Positions 34,986 to 47,630 of a DNA stretch of 64,000 bases are shown one piece after another. How positions within the stretch are numbered: the stretch's first letter is position 1; every line of letters begins with the position of its first letter. The position numbers were made by a program, and so were the translations under genes. Below the pieces are notes generated by a model. The model saw nothing but the letters and a program-made list of their open reading frames with translations. It searched no databases and had not been told where the DNA came from. The DNA comes from Fistulifera solaris (taxonomy: Eukaryota > Bacillariophyta > Bacillariophyceae > Naviculales > Stauroneidaceae): assembly GCA_030295235.1 (NCBI GenBank), contig AP026129.1:62001-126000 (forward strand). Reading direction: 5' to 3'.

Positions 34986-37900
34986 TTAGTCGATATCCAA
35001 GGCCTCGCATGCAGCCAACGCTTCTATTTCAGCTTCACGAAGACTATGGCGCTCATATGTTTCTGGACAATCAATGCATGAGCAATTCGCCAGAGGAGTT
35101 ACAATTCCGGTTTGAACAGTTCTCTTGTCTTTACCGGAAGATGACACTGAGCTTTGTGCAAACGTTGATGCATCCTCTCTGCACAAGTTACAAGCAGAAC
35201 AGATCTTTGCTACATGAAAAGCCTTGTCCTGAATTTCTTTGAGCCGCGAAATGGTCTGTAGTGTAGCATTAACAGGATCTTCGCGACATTTGTTGCAAAT
35301 AGCAGTTCTCGATCTTCCTTGTGACGCACACTTATTCTGACACAAATAGCAAATATCGCTTCCGAAGTATGATGATATCATGATGCTACTCCCTGATCTC
35401 GTTATCGGCCAGAAATGAATCCTGCTGCGTGGTTTAGGGCATGAATCGTACCATGAAACAACGTCAATATGATGAGGGGCAAGACTTAGGCATCGTTGCA
35501 AAGCAGCGTTCAAGTGCTTAGTAATATAGTATCCAGCATGGACTGTGTATGCATCCCATTGTTCCAACAATTCCATTGGCGTGAGGACACAGTCACGGAG
35601 TCGGAATGATTTGCCCGGAGTTGCCACGATAACATAAGCCACTCTCTCTTTGTGTCGTACTAAACGGCCTGGATCTGCCTCATTTAAGCGCCGCGCTAAA
35701 ACTGCTTGGACTGGCCCAAGGCGCCCCCCACGGTATTTGGAGCGAACACGACCTGTCAACACAAAGTCTGACACAGGTAGCTGCCCGGCTAAAATTTCGT
35801 TCCATTGTCTGTAAGGAAGTCTTTCACCGCCAGTGTGTCGCGCTGAAAGAGGGTGATAAGGCTGTTTCGAAGTACTTTTGTGTCAAAGCACACTGGTCAC
35901 GGCGAACAGTTTCAAGCCCTTTGGCTTCGAAGATTGGCTTCATTTGATCCTTCGACTCGAACTTCATGCCACAGTATTTCTTTTTTGTTTGTAAAATACA
36001 TCCGTCGTACACTTTTTCGAGCTTGAGTTGTACAGGAGGGGGGTTACTGGCAGTCACTGCCGCGCAGAATTCCTCTCCGAATTCGAACCCTTCTTGGACA
36101 GAACGACCTGGTAGTTTTACAAAAATCGAATCTGTATCTCCATATAAGACCTCGCATCCAGACCATTTACCGTTTTCATCTCGACCCCATCTATTTGCAA
36201 GGCTAATGGCTTTGTTCAACGTTCTGCGTGCGCATTCGACGATTGTATCAGCTAAAACTGGCATAGCGCATCGTCCTGAAAATGTTGCAGATGTATAACC
36301 TAATACAAACAACCCTGAGCAATGTTGGATCAAGAAATAATAATTCCGCCGAAGTACTTACCATAAGTCACATTCGCAACATATTTCAAAGCGAGCTGAC
36401 GCGCGTCCAGCTGTCTCAATATAGATGGCGACAAATCTGCGACATTCTTTTTGTATAGTTTTGCGGCCTTTTTCAGCATCGCTCGTGTACTCAGCATTTC
36501 ATCGAGAACTTGCGGGAGGACGCCTTTAACAACTTCCTCGCTGACGAAAACAGTACCTGTTGGAGCAACATATGCTCGGTCTGACTGATCAGTATTCAGT
36601 GATCGGATGTGATGTTTAAAAACAGAAGCTGATCTCCGTTCACTATAATGGAAAGGACCAATCCTTCCTTTCGTTCTGCCTTGCGTGCGCATCTCGGACC
36701 GGGTTGAATGATAGTCCAGACGACCAGCACAAGTGGAGTAGCACAGATTATAGGCAATGACGAGGGACGGGTACAAGGCCGTAAAATCGCAGACGACAAC
36801 AGGATCGCGGTGATGTCCAGACTGGGGTTCGAGCGTGAGTGCCTGAACTTCTAAGGCTTCTTGTTTGTCTGAATCCTTTAGGGAAGGCGAATAAAAGAAA
36901 TACGACCGACTAGACAAATCGTGCCAAGCTTCCCCCTCCGCCTCCCGTTCACGTCTCCTGGCTTTCCATGGGCTTTGGCTCTGTGATTTTGTCTCAGACG
37001 ACAAAGAAGAGGATGTAGGCATGGATGAAGGCGGCTTAATTTTCTTCCCCTTCTTCGAACCGCGCTCGTTAGCATTCAGACTCTTTAAGGCACGAAGGAG
37101 AACACCTTCAACCTTATATTGGCTGCCTCGTATGCCGGGAAAACTCTGTGAAAATTCCACACCACTCAATCTAGCTGCTTCTCCAGATCGACCGATCATA
37201 TCAAGGGCGTCAAACAGTAGCAAAGAACACGTTGCTTGTAAGAGACGATAATGTAAGACGCGCCAACGTTCTTTTCCGTTATTGTAGCCATAATATTCCG
37301 AAAGAATAATATTGTCATGAAAGGGAATCCGCTTCTTCAAGACTGATGACACTATTGCCGGCAAATATGAAGCATTCGGATGTTTGACCTCCTCTGCAAC
37401 AATCTTCCAAACTGCGAAGGATATTCTGCCAACCTATAAAGTAAAGGAGAATATGAAGTTAGCTCGAGAATACCCACGTCATCTGAACATATCCAGACTT
37501 ACTACGGATGCAGCAGCAGCCCCTGCACCGACTCTGTCATCCCATTCAACGCCCAGACCACTACCTTTCCAACGTGACTCGTCTCTGGTGGTCGTTCCGG
37601 GCGTGGACAAGTCAAACTGTGATTGTGGAACGACTATGTTGGTACCCAAGCCTCGGACGACGGCAGAAGTTGTTGGAGTACGACCAAATAAACGCGCCAG
37701 ATCAAGTTCCATAGTACCTGATAGACCCGACGAACCTGCAGCACTTGTTGCAGTTCGCTTTTCTTTACCCAATGAAATTCCTCTCTCAATCAGATACCCT
37801 GTACCTAGACCTTGTGTGTCCCAAGACAGAAGCATGTCTTTCAGTGCAGCGACATTAGAATTCAATTACTCTCAATGGATGACTTGACTACTAGTGCATG

Positions 37901-40900
37901 CTTACCAGGATCCTTCAAACGAATGATTGATGCAATACGGAGAAGAAGCTGTCGTTCATCTCTGACCGCTTCAACAGATAAAGGAGCTGACACTCCTAAT
38001 ACGTCTCTCGGCATACTTCTCCGAACTGACGCAGCCAACGACTCCAAAGGTTTCTCATTTTTCGTACTAACTATTTCGATCTCCTTGCCAACGGGGATGA
38101 AAATGCAGCCACGTTCTATAGTTTCTAAAGCTTCCCCTCCCCCTGGATCTCTTCCAAAAACATAAACAACAGCGGATACCTTATCTCTGTCAGAGTCGGG
38201 GGTCATCGATATGACTTTCGAGTCATTAACACCAGCTCGGCCAGTGCGGCATTGGACATGCACTTCCAAAATCATAAGTGTGACAGGAGACGGTAGATAC
38301 GGTTGTGTACTTGTTGTTTGCGTGGCGCGACATGCGTGTATCTGAGAAGGTCGCGTTTTGGCTTTTAGTTCTCCTCCTCCCTCCACAAATAGTCTGCCAC
38401 CTTGGTTACCTATTCCATCGAGAAATTCTCGGCGTGTCGGTGAAGCGGACCCAGGTGTATCATCAAAATTGTTTGTCCTGGGCGTCAAAGTTGGTTGCGG
38501 AGACTCATCCTCAACCCACTCAGCTTCATTTACTATTGCTCCCTCAACCGCCATATCAAATGAATGAATGTTGGCGACGAATTTCTGGCAGCTCTCGTCT
38601 TGCTGCGACCCTGCTGCGACCTCCTCTTTCAATGAAGGCTGACGACTGCTCGCACTGCGGCTTTTCTTGTCTGTCTTCTTTCGTTCAGTCTTAAGCCACA
38701 GCTCCACCGCCTCCCGGTCCGGAGGCTGGCGAACTAACTGTACGTTACGCTTCTTAGCGCGTTCTGACGACATACTGAATTTATAATTCGACTCTTTGCG
38801 TTTGTTATACAAGTATAGATGGCGCACCCACTCGGGAGTGAGATTCTCAGTTGACATGGCATGCAACCCTGTCGCTTTTCCCCGAGACAAAACGTCGTCG
38901 CGTGTTGGTGGCCGACATCGCAATGTCATGAATTGTGGAACTTTTGTGACATTCGAATGCAAATGGTTGACAGGTAATCCTTGCATTTCAGCACCAGTGG
39001 CGTTTACATGAAATTCATCCAATAATTCTTTGTTTTCCGCAAAATCGTGGTCCGGTTCGAGTGAAGGGTTAAGAGAGAACTTCTGATTAACTGTCTGTAT
39101 CAAGGGTTGAGTGGCAAGATCATGGAGTTCCTTTTCTAGTTGATCTTCACTCATGTCCTCTCCGCCAAAAACATCCTCATCTTCATCCTCACCTACGTCG
39201 TCATAAGGAAGAAGGGTTTGCGGATTGATGAAGTCGTCTAGTTCCTCATATGGACCATCGTTGATAATGCCTTCACCGCGCTCCACTCGCTGACTCATTT
39301 CATATTCAGTGGAATCACAGTCGTCCATTTGACTCTGCCGTAAATCATAGTAAGCCTGAGAAAGTTCCCTAAGGCGCTGATCATTCTGAGAAAGAGGCAC
39401 GGCATTCTGAGAAAGCTGACTAGACAATAACTCAATCGAAACTTCGTCTTGACTTTCTGCCTCCGCGGAGAGTGACGTAGGTGATGATTTATTAAACAGA
39501 TCGCCAAGTGAACCTAGATCTTCGAGGACCTCATCGTTGGAGGGTGTAAAGGTGGTCAATCGTTCCACTTTGGGATGCGAAGTCAACATAGGGAGTTTTC
39601 GAAGATAGTTGTCAACTCTCTGTATGGCCCTGTTGTGTCTCTCTACTATTTCTCTCAGTACGCGTTGAAAGTTCTCCTTCAATCCCGGTGTAACGTCCAC
39701 GAGGTCACGCATACCTTGAACCGCTAAACGCGCCCCCGGTTTCGCCGCACCTTTCTTGACATTCAAAGTCAACCCTTGACTCAAGAAATCATCCGATGGT
39801 GGAACCAACTTGGCCATGCGGCGTCGCTCTTCCTGCCAGATCTCTCTTAAACTCGGCACCGCTCGCCAATGCACCGTATCCTTATTTTCTTTGTCGATAA
39901 CCGTCATGACTGAAAGAACATTCAATATAGCTTCCACGGAAACATCCAATTCAAGTCCACAGCTGGTTTCTTTCTTGATAACGAAATCACGCTGAGCAGG
40001 AGACGGATCGAAATCAGATGGCTGTTGTTGCTGCATCAGTAACGAATGAATGTCCTCCTCAGATGCAAAGCTATTAGCTTCATCCACGACAATTGATGTT
40101 TCTTTCCAGCGGTAAGAATCGGGTGTATTAAATTCCAGGAATAAAAAGTTGTCGTCCACTGATTTCGATTGCATAGGTATTCGTTTCGGCAGCGGATCAC
40201 GAAATCGTAGTAAGCTGTGCTGCTTTCCATCGCAAGAAGTATCACTCAAATGAATATAAGCCATTCCCGACAAATTATAGTCCTTGAAGCATTGCATCGT
40301 GTAGGGTATGTGCGCTTCGTAACAATGAAATGATAGTGGCATATTTGAGTCTTGCGGCAAGCAATCATACTGCACATGATCCGGATAATAAATGGAAGGC
40401 AAGCCCTCCAATCCCCTTTCCAATTCTCGTTTGACTTTCCATCGCAATGCCGGATTGTAATATTCGACGCGCAAAAAGGGTGCTGTGGGAGTGGAGTGAG
40501 ACAATAACAAACTATCAAAGAAGGTCGCAAACGTCAACATCATTCCCTTACCAGAAGGACCCGGGCAATACGTGTAAAAACCTCGACCTTCGACGACAGT
40601 GAACCGTCGAATAACAGGCATGCGCTGTTGCGGAGGATGCTCGGAAGAAACGGCTTGCTTGGTGGCATTGACTTCGAAACTCGCTTGTATTGCCGCTTCC
40701 AATGTTTCCTTCAAGACGGGTAGCACCCGTTCAATATCGTGCACCGAATCCCAATCGATTTGTCCAGTTTCACGGCCCGGAGGCAGATAATGCGATCCAT
40801 CTGGTCCTGCCGCAACGGGGCGCGCGAGAATATACGGAAATGCATTGTGAATGTGGAGACAGGCCGTTTGTATGGGTTGCGGCAATATCGTCAGTTCTCG

Positions 40901-41122
40901 TGTCGTATCACGGCGAAGAATGGGACCGAAGACGCGCAAGACAGGTACTTCAACGGGTATGGGTTGATGATATTCAGGGTCTTCCAGAGGACATGGCTGT
41001 CGCATGACGTAATCAATAACGGTGTTGAGAACGGAACAGATAGGAAGGGGTTCATTGGGATCGTTGGATGTTCCGCTTTGTTGTGAATTATCGCCATTCT
41101 TGCTCATCAATGGGGTATTCAT
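34986..41122 (-). CDS. REV3: DNA polymerase zeta catalytic subunit REV3
   Basis: Family-B translesion polymerase. Four exons: 37906-41122, 37503-37837, 36362-37433 and 34986-36299; introns 62-69 bp; 1979 residues after repair, between the yeast and human sizes. The N-terminal region is conserved (PVLRVFGPILRRDTTRELT; CLHIHNAFPYILARPV), then a long acidic linker, an exonuclease-like part (LISW-type LLSWDTQGLGTGYLIERG), motif A CDFTALYPSLVIAYN, motif B KYVANVTYGYTSATFSGRC (split by intron 3), motif C YGDTDSIFV and KKKYCGMKFE. The C-terminal CysA (CYLCQNKC...CNKC) and CysB (CSACNLC...CSCIDC) modules, the latter the 4Fe-4S/accessory-subunit site, are complete. Two single bases are missing near 35853-35856 (FETA/LITLFQRD) and 35815-35818 (KDFL/YRQWNEIL). 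Confidence 0.95.
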
Positions 41123-41979
41123 AGTTTATTATAGAAACAGTTGTTATTCAGGGAAGAATAATGTACAGGTAGAGGAAAGATAAAACGGAGAATCTTCACA
41201 TAATAAACAAAGTGTAACAGCAATTTTCTCGAACGTGAAGCGATCGATGTGACGCTCCTTATTTAACGCCACAAAGCGGGTCTATTTTCTTATGGCAAAG
41301 TACAGATTGACGAGATTTACACCCAAAAGCAAAGAAGATGATGAACGTCAATGTTTCTCTTCACGTTCATGGAAGTGAATCAACGCAACAATACTACGTA
41401 GTAGTAACAGAGACGCAGCAGCGCGGCAAACACCTTCATTTTTTCGGAGGGATGTTTGTAATCACAGGACGATATTTTCTCTACTAAGGTTATCGGTAAG
41501 ATAACTGCGGTGCCGGTGCGTCTACTTATCCACGACTGGATTTTAGTCATGAGTGACTTTTCCTCCGAGCCCGCATACTTGTACCGCGTCAAATAGACCT
41601 ACGGTACCGGGTACCGTTTATTCTCCGCTGGCTTGGTAAGAAACTTTTTTCTTTAGAACGATTCATTTACCATAGAAATGTTTAAAACGAACGCAACGAT
41701 GTATTGCGTCGAAAATTGTTGCGGACGGGTTTCCGTTTGCATTTACTATAACTCAAAGTGTTGCCCGTTTTTCGTCACGACTCACTCCATTTCAGTCATT
41801 AGCGCTTTGCATTTGAGTACCATTTACCAGGTAACCCGGAGAATAATCCTGCATGTATTTATTTCATCGATCATCGATGGCTTTCCTTGTGATGATACAA
41901 ATAAGTTACCAAGTAAACGCCCTGCTTTGAAAAAGACGAAAAGCAAGCGTCAGTTCTTCTTCTTACGCGAGCACAAGTG
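41123..41979. promoter_or_regulatory. Divergent promoter region with TGACT palindromes
   Basis: Between REV3 and the next gene, start to start. CACGACTGGATTTTAGTCAT then GAGTGAC at 41531-41557, and CACGACTCACTCC with TTTCAGTCAT at 41775-41799. GGTACCGGGTACC near 41604 and TTTACCAGGTAACC near 41824. No gene supported. Confidence 0.45.
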
Positions 41980-42923
41980 ATGTCTGCTGCTACCGACGAG
42001 GACGGTTCGCGGAATCGCTTTGAATGTCAATTGCTGGATCCTTTGCTTTTGTCTCGGTTCTTTTCATCCGACGATGACAACGATAGCGATCCGTTGTTCG
42101 AGGTTTCATCAAGCAACAACATTAGCGCTGATACTAATACAGAAGAGACACTTACGGACTTTTTGGAGTTGAGGAGACAACAAAATGCCAAATTCGCGGA
42201 AAAACAATTAATCGACGGAACTCGAGCTTTACAAGAGGGCGATACTAAACTGGCTCAACAACATTTTCAACAAGGATTGAACATGATTCCGAATCATCAA
42301 GGATTGCTACAAACGATGGAACAATTGAAAGTCAAACTTAAGCCCGCACTGGCATCCAGATCGGAACGAAATTTGCGGAATGCGGCAGTGGAAGTAGCGT
42401 TTCTATCCGAGGTGCCGTCGGCGGTGACCTCCAGTGATCCCAAATATCCGCTTTTATATAATGAACCAGACGAGGAGGAAGAGAGCGAATCATCCAGGCG
42501 TCGTAGGAAACAAAGTAAGAAACGGAAAAGGAGAAATACCACAAAAAGAAAACCAAGAAAAAGAAGAAGAGACGGCGGAAGCGTCATAGATCCGATAGTA
42601 GTAGTACCACCAGCATGTCATCCGTGACAGAAGCCCACGACGATGACGAAAGTAATGGGCCGAGCACATCCCGAAAGCGAAATCGTATGAAAGTAAGTCA
42701 TCGCCTTGAGAATGATCACACCAGCCGTCATCACGACGAAGAAGAAAACTATGGTGGTATCGGCGACGATAGCGACGACGATAGTAGCCACTTACTTGAA
42801 AATGAATTTGATCAGTCCCCTTCACAAGCCAAGCGAAAGTATAACATGGAAGACGGTTCTCCAGGATCTCTGGGAACAGTGGACTCCTTAAACATCACTC
42901 GAAAGAAACAACGACATCGATGA
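41980..42923 (+). CDS. Basic nuclear-type protein with single TPR motif
   Basis: 314 residues after repair; function unknown. A helical pair of TPR type lies near residues 70-115 (QLIDGTRALQEGDTKLAQQH; QQGLNMIPNHQGLLQTMEQL), followed by an acidic patch (EPDEEEESESS) and a long Lys/Arg tract that would act as a nuclear signal, then an acidic/Ser tail. One A is missing in the A-rich stretch at about 42542-42547; restoring it keeps the Lys/Arg tract open into RRRKRHRSDSSSTTSMSS and gives 315 codons. Start is the ATG at 41980 (preceded by a GTG in frame). Convergent with MRE11, 101 bp apart. Confidence 0.65.
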
Positions 42924-43024
42924 GCTATATTTTTGCAATCTATCACCCGGCCATTCATAAACCTACAGGACCTTGATCGTATTATGAGACATGAGTTATA
43001 AGTATTGAAGATGTAAATTAAACA

Positions 43025-45556
43025 TTAGAATTGACTTCGTGTTTTGGCGGTGCCCCAATCTTCATCGAGGTCCATGGAGTTGTTCACATCACCTCTGCTA
43101 ACGTCATCGTCACTATCAGCAAATTTGTCTTTCGCGGTCGAACGGTATTTCGTTGCCGATGTTTTCTTCACAGGTGCGGTTTTCCTGCCCGCTGGTTTCT
43201 GCGCTCTCGATCGATTCGCAGGTGGAGTTTTCCTGCGTTTCTTACCTCGACCATGGCTATCGCTATCGTCATCCATTAAATTATTGTCGTCGTCCTCATC
43301 TTCCGGAACGGAAACAATGTCAGGATCATCGTCAGAATGTGGATTCTCGTCATCGTCGTCTATGCTATAGTCGACACGCTTTCCTCTCGTATTACGGCGG
43401 GTCGATTTGGATTTGGTGGGTGGATCGAAGTCTGCTTCCTCAATATCGCTGAGCTCGTCCAACGCCTTTCGTCGGGCCGCTTTGCGTTTCGCATCGCCCA
43501 CAAAAGAAAGCTCAGAATTCATCCACTCGCCATTATCATTTCCTTTGGTGGTCTTTGCTTTACCACGCTTCGAAGTGCCATCCTCCTTTGGGTCGTCGTT
43601 CTCACGTCCTCGTTTCTTGTGACGATTGGAATTACTCGCCCGATTGATAACTTCTTCTACAGAGTCATCTTCCATCACACTGCGGTCTTCCATTTCTGTT
43701 GTGTCAAAAGAGTCATCTGCGGAAGTATGCGCCTGACGTTGAGTCCTCTTTTGTGATTTCGATCGTCCCCCGGTTACCTGTACTTCCGATTCCATGGACT
43801 GCTCTACGAGACTGTCGTTGGATTTTCCCTGCTTCGATCGATATGGTTTCTCGTCGTCGTCATCGTCGTCCACTTTGCGCGTAAGAAGAGCCTTTTGACG
43901 TTTACTGAGCATACGATCGGCCGCTTCATCAAGAGACGTGATCACCTTTTTCTCGACAAAGTTTTCCATGGCTTCGGCCAACACCTTTTCATCAAGTAAC
44001 TTCAATTGCGTTTCCGGCCCCTCCAGTATACCATTGACTATATCATCCATGTCGGTGTCTTTCAATACTTCGGGAGCGATAGGCGCCGAAGTGACCTTGG
44101 CCTTTCTCGTCGCGGCGGCTTTGGACGGATCCTTTCGTCGATGAAATAACAGAATATCTTCTGGATTGGCAACTTGTCCGACGAAATGAGCACCAAAACG
44201 TTGATTGCTCAGTGTAGAGAACCCCGTGTGCTCGACACGCAGACGAACAAGTGGTTCACCGGGCTTTTCCAACTGGTGCATCAGCGGACTGTCGTTGTCT
44301 CCCGCATCATTGCCCAACCGACGAGCCTCTTGTAATAAGTCCCGCCGTTTGTCTTGCGCGCTACACACCATGACTTTGACCTCTTCTTGCAACACTGTTG
44401 CCACATGTTCGTCCACACGAGGATCTTCTGGATCGAGTTGTTCACGATGTTCTTGCAAGGATATTTCTGCCGTGACAAACGGCCGTACCTGCGTCAGCGG
44501 CACGGGTATCAAACGATATTGCTTTCCCTTGATATCCAAGACGCCTACTTTTTTCCGCGCGGCTTCTCCGGCTATTAAACTTGTTGCGACGGACGAACCG
44601 GGTTGTGTAATACGAAAGGTGCCCACAACAGATTCAAACAGATCCACGATACATTCGTGCTCGTGTCCCCACACCACCAAATCGATCCATTCGGGTATCA
44701 TTGTTTCCTGAACACAGTTCTTGCCTCTTCCTAAATCTCGATTCTGATGCAACATGAAGATGTTAAAGAATCCCTGAGTGTCGTCGTTTTCTTCGTCGTC
44801 TTCGTCTGGGTTGTTTGTTTGACGATGATTCTGTTGATCAATATCTTGCTGGGGACGAAGAAAACGAACTTTTTGGTTTTTAAACATGCGATGTAAGCGT
44901 TCATCACGCATACTTCCCAAACTGTAGAGACACAACTGTGTTTCTCCCTTTTGAGGATCACAGGAGCAATTTCAATCTGTTCAATTTTATCTTGCTTTCC
45001 AATGTAATTGATTAAATTACAAGCCGCCAACAGGTCTAATCAAAGAGTTTGAATAAGAAGTACAAGGAGACTGCAAAGCGTGTGTGAATTATAGAGTGTG
45101 ACTTACCCAAAGAGGCCAAAAACGTGGTGCCTTTTCCATCGCGAATCGGGTCGTCGTGATTGCCGTGAATGGAGAAAATGGGCAAGTCGACAGAATAATT
45201 CGGATCTTGATAATTGACGACATGATTCGAAGCAAAATTCTTGGTAGGATCCGAGAGTATTTGTATTCGAACAGGATTATCGCCCATGCAATACTTTCGC
45301 ACAATTTTCATCGTACGAAACAAAGTCGCTCGACTGGGTCGATTCTCATGAAAGAGATCACCCGCCAAGAGCACCATATCACATTGATATTTCTTTGCTA
45401 GATAAAGAACTTCTTCAAAAGCGGCAAAGAATCCATTCCTCGAACAGCATCGCGTTCGTTGTAACCTAAATGATTGTCTGTTGAGACCATAATACGCAAA
45501 GTATCCTCATTGGGAATTTCTAACACCGGTGACAGCTCTTCTTCGTCGTCACTCAT
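43025..45556 (-). CDS. MRE11: Double-strand break repair nuclease MRE11
   Basis: Mn-dependent nuclease of the MRE11-RAD50-NBS1 complex. Two exons, 45107-45556 and 43025-45035, 71-bp intron; 820 residues after repair. Phosphoesterase motifs in order: STDNHLGYNERDAVRG, LLAGDLFHENRPSRATL, FSIHGNHDDP, LLAACNLINYIGK, and VWGHEHEC. The capping domain follows (GFSTLSNQRFGAHFVGQVAN), then a long acidic/basic disordered tail with Arg/Lys-rich patches. Two single bases are missing: a T near 45432-45435 (MDS/FAAFEEVLYLAK) and a G near 44953-44956 (VILKRG/ETQLCLYSLGS). The ATG at 45556 begins an acidic MSDDEEELS leader. Confidence 0.95.
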
Positions 45557-46296
45557 ACTGATTATAGGGGACTAAACAGATTGATAAAGAGACAAGGCCT
45601 TCGAATGCTGTAGCAAAACAAGATACGTCTCCTTTGTTATTGTGAATAATAAAGGATCCTTTTCTGTGGTGGGAGGGAATGACAAGACACAACGTTGCGT
45701 CGCGACGCTCGCTTTTCATATTTTCTCATCTCATCACACGAGACGGAGACGGAGGAGACCCGCCTTTTGTCAAACTTTCCCGCCGAGGAGGATGAGTCAT
45801 GAGTCATGAGTCATGAGTGCAATCAGTCATGTGGGGATGAAGGACGGACGACATTCATTATTCTTCGTTGCGTCTTGCGTCGTCACTTTTGACTTTTGAC
45901 TTTTGAATAATAATTCATTAGGAGTTCGGAGATGCGCGGAGCGCGGAGTATCTTGTCAGTTGTGGAGTATACATTTACAGTGATTAATGATTTATACAGA
46001 ACAAGTACTTTACTTTTCAGTGTATTAGAGCCGACCTCTCAAATCTTTCGTTGCATAATTATAGACTGCATTCTATTATAATTATTTTGTATACACTGCT
46101 AAGTGATGGGCAGGATCTCATTTTGCCGTTGGAGTCACTAACGGTCAAAAACTGATCCGGCTCCAAACGAGGGCGTCTCTCCCGTTTTTTTTTCGCCTCG
46201 CCCCCGCAAGCATCTTCATCACACAAGTCGTCAAGTGATTTGCCAGTCTATAAAACTTTGATTCAGCAACCAAGTGACTCACTAGCTTAGAATAGA
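45557..46296. promoter_or_regulatory. Divergent promoter region with tandem TGAGTCA sites
   Basis: Between MRE11 and the dehydratase, start to start. ATGAGTC is repeated head to tail at about 45792-45815 and ends in the palindrome CATGAGTGCAATCAGTCATG (45812-45831). TGAGTCA is the AP-1/GCN4 bZIP core; factor binding is inferred. TTTTGACTTTTGACTTTTGA repeats lie near 45886-45906. No gene. Confidence 0.5.
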
Positions 46297-47513
46297 ATGA
46301 CGACAGCCGCCGCAGCATCGGAGGACTATGTTCCTCAAAACATCATGATTACGGGAGGAGCCGGTATGTAACGAAATGACGCATGTTGTGTGCAACTCGA
46401 TTTCGTGTGACCGTCAACTCGAACAAAACTTTTTCGATATCGTCTTACCCATTTTCCTCCCTCTTTTCGGTAGGATTCATCGCTTCGCACGTAGCTATCC
46501 TTCTGTGCAAGAAGTATCCGCAGTACAAGATTGTCGTCTACGATAACTTGGATTATTGCGCTTGTTTGGCGAACTTGCAAGAGCTCTTCGATGCACCCAA
46601 TTTCAAATTCGTCAAGGGAGACATTACTTCTCCTGATCTTGTTAGTTATGTACTTAAAGAGGAAAAGATTGATACCATTCTGCACTTTGCGGCGCAGACG
46701 CACGTCGATAACTCGTTCGGAAACTCATTTGCGTTCACACAAACCAACATTTTCGGCACTCACGTCTTGCTCGAGTCGGCAAAATGCTGTGAATACATCA
46801 AACGATTCGTTCATGTCAGCACAGATGAGGTCTACGGAGAAGGAGAAGACTTTGATACGGATCCCATGTCCGAAGAGCATGTTTTGGAACCCACAAACCC
46901 TTATGCTGCCACCAAAGCAGGCGCAGAGTTCTTGGTCAAATCATACTTTCGATCCTTCAAAATGCCCTGTCTCATTACCCGTGGTAACAACGTCTACGGA
47001 CCGCATCAATTCCCAGAAAAATTGATTCCCAAGTTTACCAACATGTTACTCCGCGATATCCCCCTCACCATTCATGGAGATGGTACCAACACCCGAAACT
47101 TCTTGTACGTCACGGATGTCGCCAATGCCTTTGATACAATCATGCACAAGGGAGAACCCGGTCATGTCTACAACATTGGTGGGAAGAACGAAATCGCCAA
47201 CCTTGATGTAGCTCGCGCTTTGCTCAAGTTGTTCGGAAAAGAAGACCGAGAACAAGAGTTGATCACCTTCGTCCCTGATCGTAAATTCAACGATCTTCGA
47301 TACACCATCAACTCGAACAAGTTGCACGAGTTGGGATGGAAGGAACTGATGAACTGGGAAGAAGGACTCAAAACGACGGTGGATTGGTACAAACAGTACT
47401 CGCACCGTTACGGTAACATTGATGCTGCTCTCGTCGCTCATCCTCGCATGTTGAATACCAAACAGGATGTAGAAGCACCCATTGCTGAAAAGTTGACGGG
47501 TAAAGCTGTGTAA
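46297..47513 (+). CDS. NDP-glucose 4,6-dehydratase (RmlB/RHM-like)
   Basis: NAD-dependent short-chain dehydrogenase that converts NDP-glucose to the 4-keto-6-deoxy sugar, the first step to rhamnose. Two exons, 46297-46363 and 46474-47513 (110-bp intron, G/GTATGT...GGTAG/GA); 368 residues. Nucleotide-binding TGGAGFIASH spans the splice; HFAAQTHVDNSFGNSFAFTQ and the YxxxK catalytic pair (NPYAATKAGAEF) are present, as are STDEVYGEG and TRGNNVYGPHQFPEKLIPKF. The alignment is closest to plant RHM N-terminal domains and bacterial RmlB; donor nucleotide (UDP or dTDP) cannot be told from sequence. No epimerase/reductase domain is fused. No frame damage. Confidence 0.94.
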
Positions 47514-47630
47514 AGAAACTGGAAGAAAAATAAGAATGGGAAAGGGTGGAGGCCTCGTTTAGGATTGTCCCCAATAATTTGGACGGCCATACAAAGTTAC
47601 CTCAATAGTAATTCGTTTATCGCAATATTA

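Noticed and set aside
34986-45556. A functional DNA-repair gene cluster (REV3 and MRE11)
   Set aside because: Genes are separated by an unrelated gene, lie in a eukaryotic genome with no operons, and share no obvious regulatory unit; proximity is probably chance.
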